Position numbers and translations under genes: made by a program. A stretch of 64,000 nucleotides of DNA from Datisca glomerata (lineage: Eukaryota; Streptophyta; Magnoliopsida; Cucurbitales; Datiscaceae), in assembly GCA_003255025.1 (NCBI GenBank), contig QANY01009387.1, forward strand, positions 2,765,307 to 2,829,306. Reading direction: 5' to 3'. Below, piece by piece: positions 11,961 to 23,357 of the stretch. The notes under the pieces were generated by a model. The model worked only from the letters and a program-made list of their open reading frames with translations. It had not been told where the DNA came from and searched no databases. Position 1 is the first letter of the stretch, and each line of letters opens with the position of its first letter.

Positions 11961-12781
11961 CGAGTTAATGCAAAACCTTTCCCTTTAGCTTTACCACCTG
12001 CATCATTACTAGTCTGTCTTTGAGCAAGCAGAGGGCACTGTCTGAGGTAATGCCCAGTCTTCCCACACTTAAAACGAGCATTGTTCACCTTAAAGCACTG
12101 AAGGTCATGGTGCTTGTTACATGTAGCACATAAGGGATTTGATTTGATCATCTGCCTTTTTGCATTACAGGGACCCAGATGAGAATCATGTGGTTTCCTC
12201 TTTCCATGAAATGATTGCTCTAACCGTAGTGGTGCACGCGGGGGAAGATTCTGTTCCATCAACAAAGCTGCCTCAACTACCACTGCGTATGTGGTATGCT
12301 TATGGAGTAACATTGATCCCTTAATCTCTGGAGGCAGTCTTCTTTCAAAAGTCTGTGCCTTCTTTATCTCGCTATCCACATAGTGCACGGCGTACCGAGA
12401 CAATTCTTCAAACTTCTGCTCATATTCAACTACACTCATAGCTTCTTGCACAAGTCTGAGGAATTCGGCCTCATTCTCTGTCCTGACCGTGAATGGAAAA
12501 TATTTCTCAAATAAGAGTTCCTTGAAACGATCCTATGTCATTGGATTACGGTTAATGTCATGAGCTCTCCGTATGAGCTCCCACCATTTCTGAGCCTCTC
12601 GCATCAGCATAAATGTTGCATAAACAACCTTTTGAATCTCAGAACACGACATAAAATGGAAGATCTGTTCCAGTCTTGCAATCCATTCATCAGCAAGTAG
12701 TGGGTCGGACGAGTGACCGTTAAATTCAAGTGGTTCCAGCCTCCTGAATGTCTGTATCAACTGCTGCATATACTCTGTCAT
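11957..12781 (-). pseudogene. Gypsy gag with damaged zinc knuckle
   Basis: The N-terminal part (12781-12533) reads FRRLEPLEFNGHSSDPLLAD and EAQKWWELI, the usual gypsy Gag core. The C-terminal part (12451-11957) has MSVVEYEQKFEELSRYAVHY. The zinc knuckle reads RFKCGKTGHYLRQC, where the first Cys of the CCHC set is replaced by Arg. Upstream, LCATCNKHHDLQC is a further Cys/His cluster. A gap of about 80 bp with a stop near 12532 separates the two parts. Confidence 0.8.
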
Positions 12782-13129
12782 CTGTTGTAGTTATTGTCGC
12801 TGAGCTGGGTAAGCTGTAGCTGTCTGCCTCAACAACTCCAAAATTCTTGAAACATATCCATCATAGCAACTGGAGGGTTAACAGTAGGATCAATTGGTGC
12901 ATGATTGAACATAAAGAAATAATAAAATAATTTCACATTATATATTCTACACTTAGAACATATGAACCAAATTACTATGTAAACCCACTTACTTGGATTC
13001 ACTACGAATTAAATTCAGCAACTAATGACCTAAAATCCAAAGATCCCAGATCACAACAAATTCATATAATATTTACAATTATTTAGTTAACTAAGTAAGG
13101 TTGGGAACAAGTGGAAACCACACCGGGTG
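12782..13129. other. Decayed gypsy leader, no gene seen
   Basis: Sequence upstream of gag on the minus strand. It is AT-rich with no ORF, and I find no tRNA primer-binding site in it. Confidence 0.4.
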
Positions 13130-13790
13130 TAAATTATCAAATGGTTCAAAATGGTTCAACAAGGTTCGAGTGGTCTGGACTGGTTCGGTTCTGCTATTTT
13201 GGGCCGGTTCAGTCTGGTCAGGTTAAACTAGTTTCTTCTGGTCTGACTGAGCCAGTTCAATCTGGTTTGGTCTAACTAAACCGGTTCAATTCGATCTGAA
13301 TGAACTGGTCTGGTTCAGGTGAACCAATTCAAGAGAAGGGGAGGAACAGAAAAAAGGAGATGAAGGAGAGAGAGAGATGCAACAGAGATGAGGAAAGATG
13401 AAGGAGAGAGAGGGACTACGAGAAGCAGAAACAGAGGGGAAGAGGGAGACGAAGGAGAGAGAGACGCCACGGAGATGGGGAATACAAAGGAGAGAGAAGT
13501 CAAGAGAAATAATGAGAGGGAAACAGAGAGAGACCGACACAACAGAAACAGAGGGGGAAGGGGGAGATGAAGGAGAGAGACCGAGAGAAGTAGAAACATA
13601 AGGGGAAGGGGGAGACGAAGGACAGAGAGAGAGAGAGATACCGAGAAAAGAAAAAATAGAGGGGAAAAGGGAGACGAAGGAGAGAGAGAGACTGAGAGAA
13701 GCAGAAGGAGAGAGAGAAACTGATAGAAGGAGAAATAGAGAGAGAGATTGAAGCTTACCGAAATGGAGTTGTTGGTGGTGCAATGACAAT
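13130..13790. repeat. ggttc-rich and GA-rich low-complexity tract
   Basis: 13130-13330 is a run of degenerate ggttc/aaccg words (tggtctggactggttcggtt and similar). 13330-13790 is almost pure purine on the plus strand, built from repeated gaaggagagagag and agaagcagaaacagagggg blocks. The long Ser/Leu/Pro ORFs on the minus strand here are by-products of the CT bias and not genes. The tract lies where the 5' LTR or leader of the gypsy element should be. Confidence 0.7.
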
Positions 13791-14290
13791 GCCAGAAATA
13801 GTGATGAACAAAATGCCTATCGTTGAAAAATTGAGAAAAATTCAGAAATGGATATTATATAAAGGTTGAATAAAAGATTAAGGTTGAAATCATGTGAAAA
13901 GAGAAAATAATGAAGAATTAGAGAAGAATTAGTTTACCTTAAATTGATGGCAGAACAAATGGAAAACGTGACAAAGAAGAAGAACGAGAAGAAGATGGAA
14001 CAGAGAGCTTACTGAAAAAATTAGAGGAGGGGAAAAAAATAATCTCAGATTGATTCTTCAATGAATTGATCAAAATCTAAGTTGATTAGATAAAAGAATG
14101 AGAAAATAAAAGAGAAGAAACAAGAAATCATTTACCTTGATTAATGGAGGATAATTGTTGAAGAAAAAACTAGATGAAGTAGCAAGCAAAAAGGGGTTTT
14201 TGTTGGGTGAAGAAAACTGCAAAAGAATTAGAGATATGTAGTATAAAAAGAAGAGAGAAAATTGTTGGTGGTTACAAGGATTAGCTTGAG
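13791..14290. other. Divergent 5' LTR region of the gypsy element, no gene seen
   Basis: A-rich plus strand with no match to the left LTR. On the minus strand it is CT-rich, as transcribed LTR and leader sequences often are. It may be LTR sequence that was deleted from the left copy. Confidence 0.4.
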
Positions 14291-14441
14291 ATAACAAAAG
14301 AGAGATTTAGGGGAAAATGGTTGAGAGGGAATACGTGGTGTGAGGGGAAACAAATGGGGTGGCTTAGGGTGTATGCGTATATATGGTGTGAGTGGGTTCT
14401 AAATTACAAAAATACCCTTTATAAAATACTTGGGTATTACA
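14291..14441 (-). repeat. Terminal 151 bp of the gypsy 5' LTR
   Basis: Matches 8502-8652 over exactly 151 bp with scattered substitutions, from ataacaaaagagagattt to cttgggtattaca. It ends TGTAATACCC on the minus strand and so marks the right end of the gypsy element. Homology stops abruptly at its left side. Confidence 0.75.
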
Positions 14442-15784
14442 CGTTCTCCTCACCACCGATTCTGTCGGGCATGGACTTGGGCTCCGTTGAGCTTAGGGTT
14501 GGGTTCCTCTTTCTTTCTCCTCTAATTCTGGTGAAGTTGGAGGGGTCAGGAGTTTTGAGATCCGCGCTTTCTGCCTGCATAGATCTGTCGAGCATTGGAG
14601 GAAGAAGCTAGGTGAAGCGCATCAGCTGTGGATCTCGACCTCTATTCTTCGTTGTCTCTGAGTTCTGCGTCGTCTCATTTTTGCATCGTCTATGTGTTCT
14701 AAGTTCTGCGTAGATCTATGGAGGTAAGGTTTGGGTGAAGTTGTAGGTGTAGACCTCTGCCTCCCCTGCGTCGTTGCTCGGTCAGTGGTCTTTGATGTCT
14801 CCACCTTCCACTATAGAGTCATGGAGACCAATTTCTCGAGTTCCCACTTAAGGTGTTGTGTGCATCGAAGGTGGGGCTCGAGTCTTCTCTTCGTTAAAGC
14901 TTCCACCACAGAGACATGTGGCCAGTTTCTGGTATGATTCTATTCATTTCTCTTTGCACCTGTTTACTGGAAAATTAGTTTCGAGCTTCGTGATGGTTAG
15001 TATTTATCACTGGTGCCGTGACTGGTCGCTGGTCTATTTCTATGGTAGTGGTCGTCCCAATCGAAGTTGGAGCTTCCCCTTACCAGAGTAAGGATTGCTG
15101 CTCTCGGTTCTTCTATGATGTCTCTCTGGCTGTTTCTTGTTAATTGATCAAGGTCCTAATTTACTCATTGACCGTGTCAGAAGAGGCGGCATCTCCCAGG
15201 TTTACCATTGTTAAGGCTACCTAGTGAGGTCAATTGTTTTGCAATGCTCGATTGCTGAGAGATGTCTGATAAGATTTGAGTTGCTCGATTGTTGGTTGCT
15301 TGCCCTGTGATAGACGAGACTGCATCTATTGGGTTCTACTTTGCCGAGGCGGCCTGATGAGGTCTCTTGTTTGGCCATTCTGAGTTTCTGGTTGTTGAGC
15401 TGTTCTTAGTTTGATTGTTCGGTATCTATGTGATTAGGATGGTTTATGTAGTTATTTGTGGTGCACCTTGGTTATTCTTGTGATAGTGCTAGGATTGACA
15501 GTGTAGGCTGTTAGTTGAGCTGTCTGTGCTTTTTCTGGTTTGGTGTAGGTTCTGCTTTGGTTTGTTCTGTGCGATTCCGAGGTGTGGTTTTTATGCTATA
15601 CCTTCGTTTCAGTATTGTCCTTGTTAATTTGTCATGTATGCTCTTTGTGTAGTATTATAGTATATTTTTATTGTCTATCTAGCTATGAGCGTAACACTAT
15701 AATGTATATTTTATACCTGGGTATGCCCCTTGTACTTGTGTTATACTTTTCGTTAATATATTTTTTCCTTTGACAAAAAAAATC

Positions 15785-16525
15785 GAAGTCAAAATCTACT
15801 TGCAAGTAGAGATTTTGGTTCTAGAAAATTTAAAATTTTGTAGGGAAAAATCTCCATAGTGAGACCAAGTATAATTTCTAATCTATGTGCTGTGAGCAAG
15901 TAGAGTTTTAGGTTATGGGCAATTCAAATTTTAAAAGGAAAAATATTTAGGTTCTAAGCAAGTAAATTTTATAATTTTGTACAATTCAAAAATTTGAAGT
16001 CAAAATCTACTTGCTTAGAGCAAGTAGAAGATAAAATCTACTTGCTCGGAGCAAGTAGATTATACGATTCTGTACAATTCAAAAATTTGAAGTCAATTTA
16101 TTTTCTCCGAGTAAGTAGATTATATGGTTCTGTACAATTAAAGAACTTAAAGTCAAAATCTACTTGCTCATAGCAAGTAGATTTTACAATTATGTACAAT
16201 TCAAAAATTTGAAGTCAAAATTTACTTGCTAAATCTACTTGCTCGGAGGAAGTAGATTATACGGTTTTGTACAATTCAAAATTGAAATCAAAATCTACTT
16301 ACTCAAAACAAGTAGATTTACGATTCTGTAGAATTTAAAATTCTCGTGAAAAAACCTACTTGCTCAGAGCAAGTAGATTATAAGATTATATACAATATGA
16401 ATTTTTAAGGTAAAATCTACTTGCTCAGAATAAGTATATTTTATAATCTACTTTCTAGGAGCAAGTAGATTATATGATTTTGTACAAGTCAAAATTTTTA
16501 AAGTAAAATGTACTTGGTCAACCAA
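15785..16525. repeat. Hairpin minisatellite, right part
   Basis: About eight degenerate units of 60-65 bp. Each holds an inverted pair such as ctacttgctcggagcaagta, whose arms ctacttgctc and gagcaagtag pair with almost no loop. The spacer is gattctgtacaattcaaaa followed by tttgaagtcaaaat. Some units carry two hairpins, as near 16240 and 16450. The first 220 bp repeat the left part of the array at 7220-7422. Confidence 0.85.
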
Positions 16526-16827
16526 ATATAGGTGCTCATAAGCTAAGACTAATGTAAACCACTTCATAATAAACATAAATTCTAGTGTGTGTGTGTATGT
16601 ATATATAGAGAGAGACATTTATACACAACCATTCTTACTATCCACATTATAACTAGTTTCCATGTTCTAGTACTTACAAAATTCGTATACAATTACCAAA
16701 AGCTACATATATCAACACATGACAGCAAGTAGTTACAATATATCCAAAAATACATACAGTTACCAAAATATACATACATTCAAAAAGAGTTACAGTTACC
16801 AAAAGACACTATTATGACTGAACTTCC
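16526..16827. other. AT-rich interval, no gene seen
   Basis: Contains a short gtgtgtgtgtatgtatata microsatellite near 16588 and repeated ttaccaaaa words. I see no coding sequence. Confidence 0.4.
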
Positions 16828-17405
16828 TCAGGAGGATGATACTCCCAAAACCATGTGCATCAGTATTTTAATAAAATTTCCTTCGAGGGAATCATGGTAC
16901 ATATGTTCATAATGTCTTACGAATAATTGATCAGTTTCAGGAACATATATAGAGGCAGAATAAAGAACATGATTAGATGGAGCAGGTTCACGAATATGAG
17001 TGTCTTTCGATTGAGGCATATAGATGAATAGGGTAGTACCACGAGTGTGTATAGATCTTGAAGGAGGAACACAACAATCATATCCTTCTTCACGTGGCCT
17101 GATTATAATGCATAAGGGTGCTCTTTAAGCAAGTATCAGAATTGTTCTCATGTATAAAAAAATAACATCGTCGTCATTACGAATTGTTGAGGGAGGGGTT
17201 CGCACATGGGATTGATATGAAAATTTCATAATGATTTTCTTTTCTCGTGGATCCAATTTAATGCAGCATGTAACTTTCTAGATAACTCATCATATGTACA
17301 ACCTAGTGAAACCATAATGGTGTACTTTCCTTGCCATTGTAAAAATATGTAGTCCTTTCTTGAACCCATTCTCCATCATACTACCAAATACAAACACGAG
17401 ACATA
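16828..17405 (-). pseudogene. MuDR-type transposase N-terminal remnant (tentative)
   Basis: Read on the minus strand from about 17400, the frames give YDGEWVQERTTYFYNGKEST, then IMVSLGCTYDELSRKLHAAL. After a shift they give YQSHVRTPPSTIRNDDDVIF. The pattern of GGEW, a Tyr/Gly-rich strand, a V-S-x-TYDEL helix and PPxxIxNDDDV resembles the N-terminal domain of plant MuDR-family transposases. The open stretch 17019-16828 (MPQSKDTHIREPAPSN, then VRHYEHMYHDSL) continues in the same direction, but I do not recognise it. Stops and a frameshift show that it is dead. Confidence is limited because the match is by pattern only. Confidence 0.35.
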
Positions 17406-20400
17406 TTACCTGTAAAATACCCTGTTTACTAAACAAGAGAACTCACTTGCAAAAATGTCTCTCATGAACCCTCGCAGAAGCCATGAACTGGACGAGACCC
17501 TAACACAAAGTGACTAAAATTGCAACCACCTATCAGTAGTAAAAATCAAATTAGAGAATCATGAAAAATTACAAATCATCGCAACCTTCATAGACATTGT
17601 GAATCTAAGATGAAAATTTTAGTTTTCGTCCTAGATTTAAGGCTCAATATATATGAGGTCTATAAGATACAACGAGTCGTGAATGTCAAAACCAGATGTA
17701 AGTTTTTTGTGCTTACAATTTAGGTTTGATCTGAAGTTCATGCCTGATTTTCTGAGATTTATGATTTAAAATTTGTTATGTGGTATATTATTATATACTC
17801 TAGAGTATATGGTTATATACTATATAATTACATATTATTTAATATGTTATCGTAACTTACTGATTGCTATTATTTTTAAATACATGATGATTAATAGTTC
17901 ATATTTTGTTTTTATAATACATGTGAGATGGAGGGAGAAATTACGTTAACTATAAATTGAAGTAATCATTGGTTGTAAGATGCATCACATGATGTGTTAT
18001 TTAAGTAGATATGACAATATCTGTGGCCAAGTTTATCATGCCAATGAGAATGTTCATCGTCAAGTTTATTTACAATATTAAAACTATATATAATATATAT
18101 TTATATACGCATAGTTTAATACCATATAAGTGTAGATATCATAATCCAATTATCATAAAGATTATATATTTTAAAATTATTGATAAGTTTTATATCCATT
18201 GTTATAAAATTAGTATAAATTCTCAAATCATTTCAATCCATCATTTTAAAAAAAATAATATCATTCATTCAAAATTATATATAGTATATATATATATATA
18301 CCAAATATCATAAAGATCTCATAGTATACACATCACTTTAAAAATATTTATGAAACATTATATACATCATCAAAAAATTTGTATCAGTACTTAAAATCAT
18401 TTCTATCCTAAAAGAATATCATTCTTACAAAATTCATATTCATCATTAAAAGTTTACTATCCCTGATCGTATTAACAATATCTATCATAGTTGTCATAGA
18501 AACTATTTCAAACATTACACAATTAATTCACAATTTAGTTACAAAAGATTGTGATAAAATGTTCAAAGTTGGTATGTCATCTCCATGGTAAAATTGAATC
18601 ATTCTTTTGTTTTGTCCTCCTTTCATGATCATTGTCATCTTGCATAAGAAGTTGGCATCATATAAGTTATAGTATAGAACATCTATTAAAAATATAGATG
18701 CATTGATGGTGATTATTTAAGAAACTATAATATAATAATAGTAATACCTTGTAACAATGTGCTTTGGCATGAATTGTTCAGTAATCACAATTAACAGCCC
18801 ATTTAAAAAGTCGTTAAGATTATATGCATGTTTATAATAAAAAAATGTTACATGATATGTATATGATAATATATTGTGAATATATAAACATATACTATCA
18901 TTATGTAAACACAAATACCATATGTAATTATACACATAGTATATAGTTACTATATGACATTAATTATGAAAAATCTACATAAAGTAATATACACATAGTA
19001 ATATAGTTACAACAATCAAAGATTCAAAAGTCAATAAATAATATCCAGGTATGCAATATCAAAACAATGTGATTCAAATTAATCAATCAAATAAATAATT
19101 AAATAATATAAACATAAGGTCAAATTAGATCTACCTGACAAAAACAAATTAACATAACACTCTATTTTGAAACAAAAAAAAACAGAGTGCCCACCTTAAC
19201 TAATTATAAAAGCATATTACATATCCTACTAATTTACAAAATTAGATCATCAAATTCTTATAAAATATTTATAAGAGCATTAAAATTTATTGCAATAAGA
19301 AATGGACAAGGGAGAAGAACTTGAACAATTTTACGGATTGGAAAGTTAAAAGCAAAAAGAACCTGAATAAATTAAGAAATGAAACTACAAGAAAGTGCAA
19401 GTTGAGCACATAAAACCTAACTATTGAATAATTGCAATTGAAAAATAGCTCAACAAATAAGTTACCATAACAAGAATCAATATTGAAGTTTATCTTGCTT
19501 AATCTCAAGGCAATTATAAGAACAAACGAGGTAAATTCATGCAATCTTGAAAAATAACAGTCAGATTCATATTAATTGACGTACTTAATCTAAATACAAG
19601 CGAACTTAATCTTAAGCAATTCATCGGAGCGCGTCTCTGATGAATTTTTGCCGTGACTTGAAGTTTGTTGATTCGTTGAATCAACAAAGCGTGATGTAAC
19701 CCTCTAATAAATTATGTTATAATGAGGGAAATGTAGTAAAAGAACAACATAAAGAAAACTTAATACATTAAAACTAAGCTATTCTTGCAAATAAAGAAAT
19801 ATTTACTATTTCATAAAATCAGTAAAAAAAAAAGTGGTCATATCTCCTAATTTTGCATGGATGTCATGAGAAACGAAGTCATAGGCACGTAGATTCAAGG
19901 CCATAGATTCAAAGTCAGACCGACTATTGTAAGAATACTCATCCGTAAGCCGATTATTGGTATAAATAACATAAAGAATGTAACCATTGTGTATACCCTA
20001 AAGATTTAAAAGCAAAAGCAGTTAGCGATGACCATTGAATAAATTTCTTGAGCATAAGTTGAATTAAAAGCACAGAATCTATTTGCACCGTCACCATCTT
20101 CAAATAAAGTATTTTCTATTGATATTTTAAAAATGAGCTGATAAACCCTACCGACCTAAATTTATCCAATTAGGCCTAGAATTGATCTTAGGTTGATTGG
20201 TGTATACCCCAGGGCTACATTTCTTCTGTTTTCTTGACATAGGCCTATAAAACTATTTTAAGTTATGCTTTACGCCTACATTAGGATCTAGCCCTACCAA
20301 GTATGACCACAATGTCATAGGCCTAAATAAGTTAATCTTGGCCTTCCTGTCTTGACCAATGGGCATAGTGCTTAGACTTTAAAACTTAAACTTAGTCCCT

Positions 20401-21587
20401 CATCTTGATCCTTATGTAATATAGGCTTAGACTTTAAAACTTAAACTTAGTCCCTCATCTTGATCCTATGTCATAGATTTTAGATTTGAGACATGCCTAA
20501 CCATATTTGATCAAATGCGCATGGGAGAAGATTTATGAACTTTCTAACTCAAACCAAAAAAATGACAAATGTTTTTCTCAAAAATGACAAAAAGCAAGTG
20601 AAGTCAATAATTTATTTACAAAAATTACACAGATATAAATAATTTATTTACATTATTCCAATCATTTTTGTAAAAATAATTCTGACCATTTTTATAGTTT
20701 GAGTTTGAAAAATTTATCATTTTTGTAGTTCTCTTTTAAATTAAGTTCCTTAACCCTGGAATATATTTGTAGAAAATATTAGACCTAGATTTATGTAGCT
20801 TGAAAAATTAGGTCTAATTGTAAAATTGTGACTCAAATAAGTATTAATTTTTTTTCTTTTTATGAGAGCTGTGCTTTGTATGTGGGTTTGCTATAGAGAG
20901 TTCAAAAATAGAGGAGGCCGTCCTCGACTACTTCATCGTAGATTTATCTTCATCAATATACAAAGTTCAACTTTACCCTACAATATTGTTAGAAACACCC
21001 AAGTTTTTAACCATGATTCATTCAAATTTAATAGGAATTGATTCGTCAATTTAGTGCTCCAGAATGAATTTGATCAAACCAGCGGTGAAAGAGTTCATCG
21101 AGATATACGTTAGGATAAAAAATCTTGACAAAGTAAAATCTCCTATGTTTTCTGTTTTAACTTCAAACATAGACTTTCCCATTAAGAAAACCTCAATCAA
21201 CATCATGGTTGACTAAGCCTATACTTACAAGAATCAAATCCTTCTCAATTAATGAAACAATATTGAAAGGCGACAAGGCTCTACTTCTCAAATCTTTCTC
21301 TTATCTTACAATTCAGCTTAATATATCCTGCAAGTGGAGGAGTCTAGCCAACTGTACTACTATGTTACTAACAGTATAAGAAGAAACAGCAACAACTTGA
21401 GGTTTCATGCATGTTATTGGCCAACCAAAACTGATTGAATGCGTTGTTAATTAGCTGCTTCAAGACAAACTCCAATTTTTTTTTTCAAAGTTACAAATTC
21501 TACAGAGATTAAGAGTGACGTTAACTTTAAGACCATTACGCTTGGTGCGCGACTCTCCATCATTGAGTCATTTGACAAACGGGAATT
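17406..21587. other. AT-rich intergenic region, no gene seen
   Basis: About 4.2 kb of low-complexity AT-rich DNA. The reading frames present are short and rich in Ile, Tyr, Asn and Lys, as expected by chance. Contents are a perfect 42-bp direct duplication near 20.4 kb, TA-rich runs near 18.28 kb and several A-runs. I find no element ends. Confidence 0.5.
20371..20467. repeat. Perfect 42-bp direct duplication
   Basis: Copies at 20371-20412 and 20426-20467 are identical, starting cttagactttaaaacttaaa and ending catcttgatcct, with a period of 55 bp. It is local and very recent, since no base differs. Confidence 0.9.
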
Positions 21588-23357
21588 CTACATAATTTGA
21601 TCAAAAGAAGGGAAACTAAGATTCTTAAAGCAAGTGAACCCTCCATCTACGACCAAATTATGACCTGTTACATACTTAGATTCATCAGAGGCCAAAAACA
21701 AAGCAGCTTTAGCCACATCAATCTCCTCACACTTGGCTCCTTTAAGCTCTCCCAACCCATTAATAACTTCCACCACTTTCTCCTTTGTAATCCCTTTATA
21801 TATTTGTGCAATCCCGTCCACTGCCATTGCCGTTGGAATCGGACATGGAGATATGCAATTAATCCTAACCCCACTCCTGGATAACTCACTAGCCAAGGAT
21901 TTCACTATCCCGGGTATTGTAAACTTGGATATCGAATATGGATGTGGGCCTATCCCACCCAAAAGCCCAGTAATACTTGATGTACATAGAATTGAGCCTG
22001 ACCCAGTTGGTATCATTACTCTAGCTGCATGCTTTATCCCAGCAACCACTCCTCGAACGTTGATTCTCATGACTTTGTCAAAGTCATCTAAATCAAGGGC
22101 GGCGATGCTTGGTGGGATTGAAGGACCTGTTATTCCTGCGTTGTTGTACATGATATCCAGTTTTCCATGGTGGGCCATGGTGAAATTGACGGCTTCTGCT
22201 ATTTGGGATTCAACGGCGACGTCGCAGTGGATAAAGTGGGCTGTGGGGCCTAGTTCCTTGGCGACTTGTGGGCCATGGTGAATGTCTACATCAGCAATGA
22301 TAACGTGGGCTCCATTTTGGATGAATTCTTGGGCTGTGGCCCTACCGAGCCCATTTGCTGACCCTGTTATTAAGGCTACTTTCCCTGCAAGTCTGTTGTT
22401 CAGCAATTATGTTTTTTTTTCCTTTATGAAGTGACAACTACACGACAAGCTGGAGAAAATATTCAATATTCTTAGATATTAATGTAATATCTATGTTTTT
22501 AAATATATTTTATTTATATTTTGGTGAGTATAAAATTAGGATTTCTCAAAATGAAAAAAACATTATCTTAGAGGGATTCTTTTTATATAAATATATAATT
22601 GTGAGAGAAAAAAAACCCCCAATTTAAATAGCAAAATTGGAAGAGGTTGATCTAATCTGTTGAGTATGAAATCAAGTAAATGGCGCAAGAAATCTGGCAT
22701 TAATGGAGGTTGCATGTGAAACTAGTTAATAATAATAATAAGAAGAAGAAGAAGTTGACATGTGCAAAAAATTGGATGAATTTGTAAATCTATTTAATGA
22801 AGTTACCAGCAGGATCTATGGCATGAAACATGCAGAGATTAAATGAAGCAATTGCTCTTTGCTTTTATTTTTTCTTTTTCTTGATTGTATGTAGGCATCA
22901 ATATGTGCACTTCTATTTATTTATTTTCCGAAGGCCAGTTTCGTCAAACTTACAAATGCTTTCTAACTCTCCAATAATTGACTTTGAAACAGTTTCATGT
23001 AATAATTGAAGTCCAAATACATTGTAATTATATGGTTCCTTTCCGACATATATCTTCGAAAACATAGAAAATAAGAGACCATTTATTTGACTTCTGAATC
23101 AAAAGCTAGATAAATAGGTTTCCAAGTTCAAAGAAATGGAAACTGACCTTCCACTAATGGAGCTGCCTGCTGCTGAGTAAAATCTGGAGGTGGATTTACT
23201 TATTAAGAGATCATTGTTGATGAACTTCAACTCTCTGGAAAAAAAAAGTAATAATTAAGATAATTACCTAATTTAACTAAAAATTAATACAAGAATTTAA
23301 AGGAAAGCTAAAGTTAATTAATTAATTAACTACAAACCTTGCTAATGATCTGAGCAT
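21588..23357 (-). CDS. Short-chain dehydrogenase/reductase (SDR110C-like), three exons, probable organelle presequence
   Basis: My model has exon 1 at 23357-23338 (ATG, MLRSLA), exon 2 at 23234-23148 and exon 3 at 22392-21588. The introns have GT/AG ends (donors 23337 and 23147, acceptor AGs at 23235-23236 and 22393-22394) and the phases agree. The product is 303 residues. Exons 1-2 add about 35 residues rich in Arg and Ser that end SRFYSAAGSSISGR, which looks like a mitochondrial or plastid presequence. The catalytic part is a classical NAD(P)-binding SDR: TGSANGLG near residue 45, a CDV block, YNNAG, the active Ser in CTSSITG and YSISK. The C-terminus is YVTGHNLVVDGGFTCFKN. It resembles plant xanthoxin, secoisolariciresinol and momilactone-type dehydrogenases, so the substrate is unknown. 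Odd point: the usual ISPG after the active site reads ISPCPIPT. The open frame and complete motifs suggest a live gene. The 5' end at 22406 (TTG) is only an ORF-scan artefact. Confidence 0.88.

Larger units (their letters stand above)
7491..14441 (-). mobile_element. Ty3/gypsy chromovirus retrotransposon, decayed
   Basis: On the minus strand the order is gag, protease, reverse transcriptase, RNase H, integrase and chromodomain, which defines a Ty3/gypsy chromovirus. The ends are TGTAATACCC at 14441 and GGGACGTTACA at 7491. The left LTR is complete (7491-8652), but on the right only 151 bp match it (14291-14441); the rest is different GA-rich sequence. No primer-binding site is visible on the right. 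The candidate target duplication is imperfect (gattc versus cgttc). Every ORF is broken by stops or frameshifts. The element is inserted in the LINE described separately. Confidence 0.85.
7423..15784 (+). mobile_element. LINE-type retrotransposon derivative, split by a gypsy element
   Basis: The body is 7423-7490 plus 14442-15784, about 1.4 kb once the nested gypsy element is removed. It is flanked by an 11-bp target duplication, gaagtcaaaat, at 7412-7422 and 15785-15795. The 5' end starts agggtttcttgagagagag and is CT/GC-richer, as plant L1 leaders often are. The 3' end reads gggtatgccccttgtacttg and closes with an A-run near 15775-15782. Nearly the same 3' end appears in reverse at 58000-58050 in the LINE inside LTR copy B. 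No endonuclease or reverse transcriptase ORF is present, so this is an internally deleted, non-autonomous copy with both ends kept. Confidence 0.7.

Noticed and set aside
13286..13789. Long minus-strand ORF of 167 codons rich in Ser and Leu
   Set aside because: It lies in an almost pure purine/pyrimidine tract; the residues follow the CT repeat in every frame, with no domain.
16010..16525. CRISPR-like array of spaced palindromes
   Set aside because: Units and spacers both repeat and decay together, and the context is a plant genome; a minisatellite explains it.
18011..18313. 100-codon ORF on the plus strand
   Set aside because: Ile/Tyr/Lys-rich text from AT-rich DNA; no motif and no good start context.
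19287..19544. 85-codon Phe/Leu-rich ORF on the minus strand
   Set aside because: Composition follows AT bias; it might mimic a membrane protein but has no homologue I can recognise.
21733..22281. Plus-strand ORF of 182 codons
   Set aside because: It is the reverse-strand shadow of the SDR gene, which has intact motifs on the minus strand.
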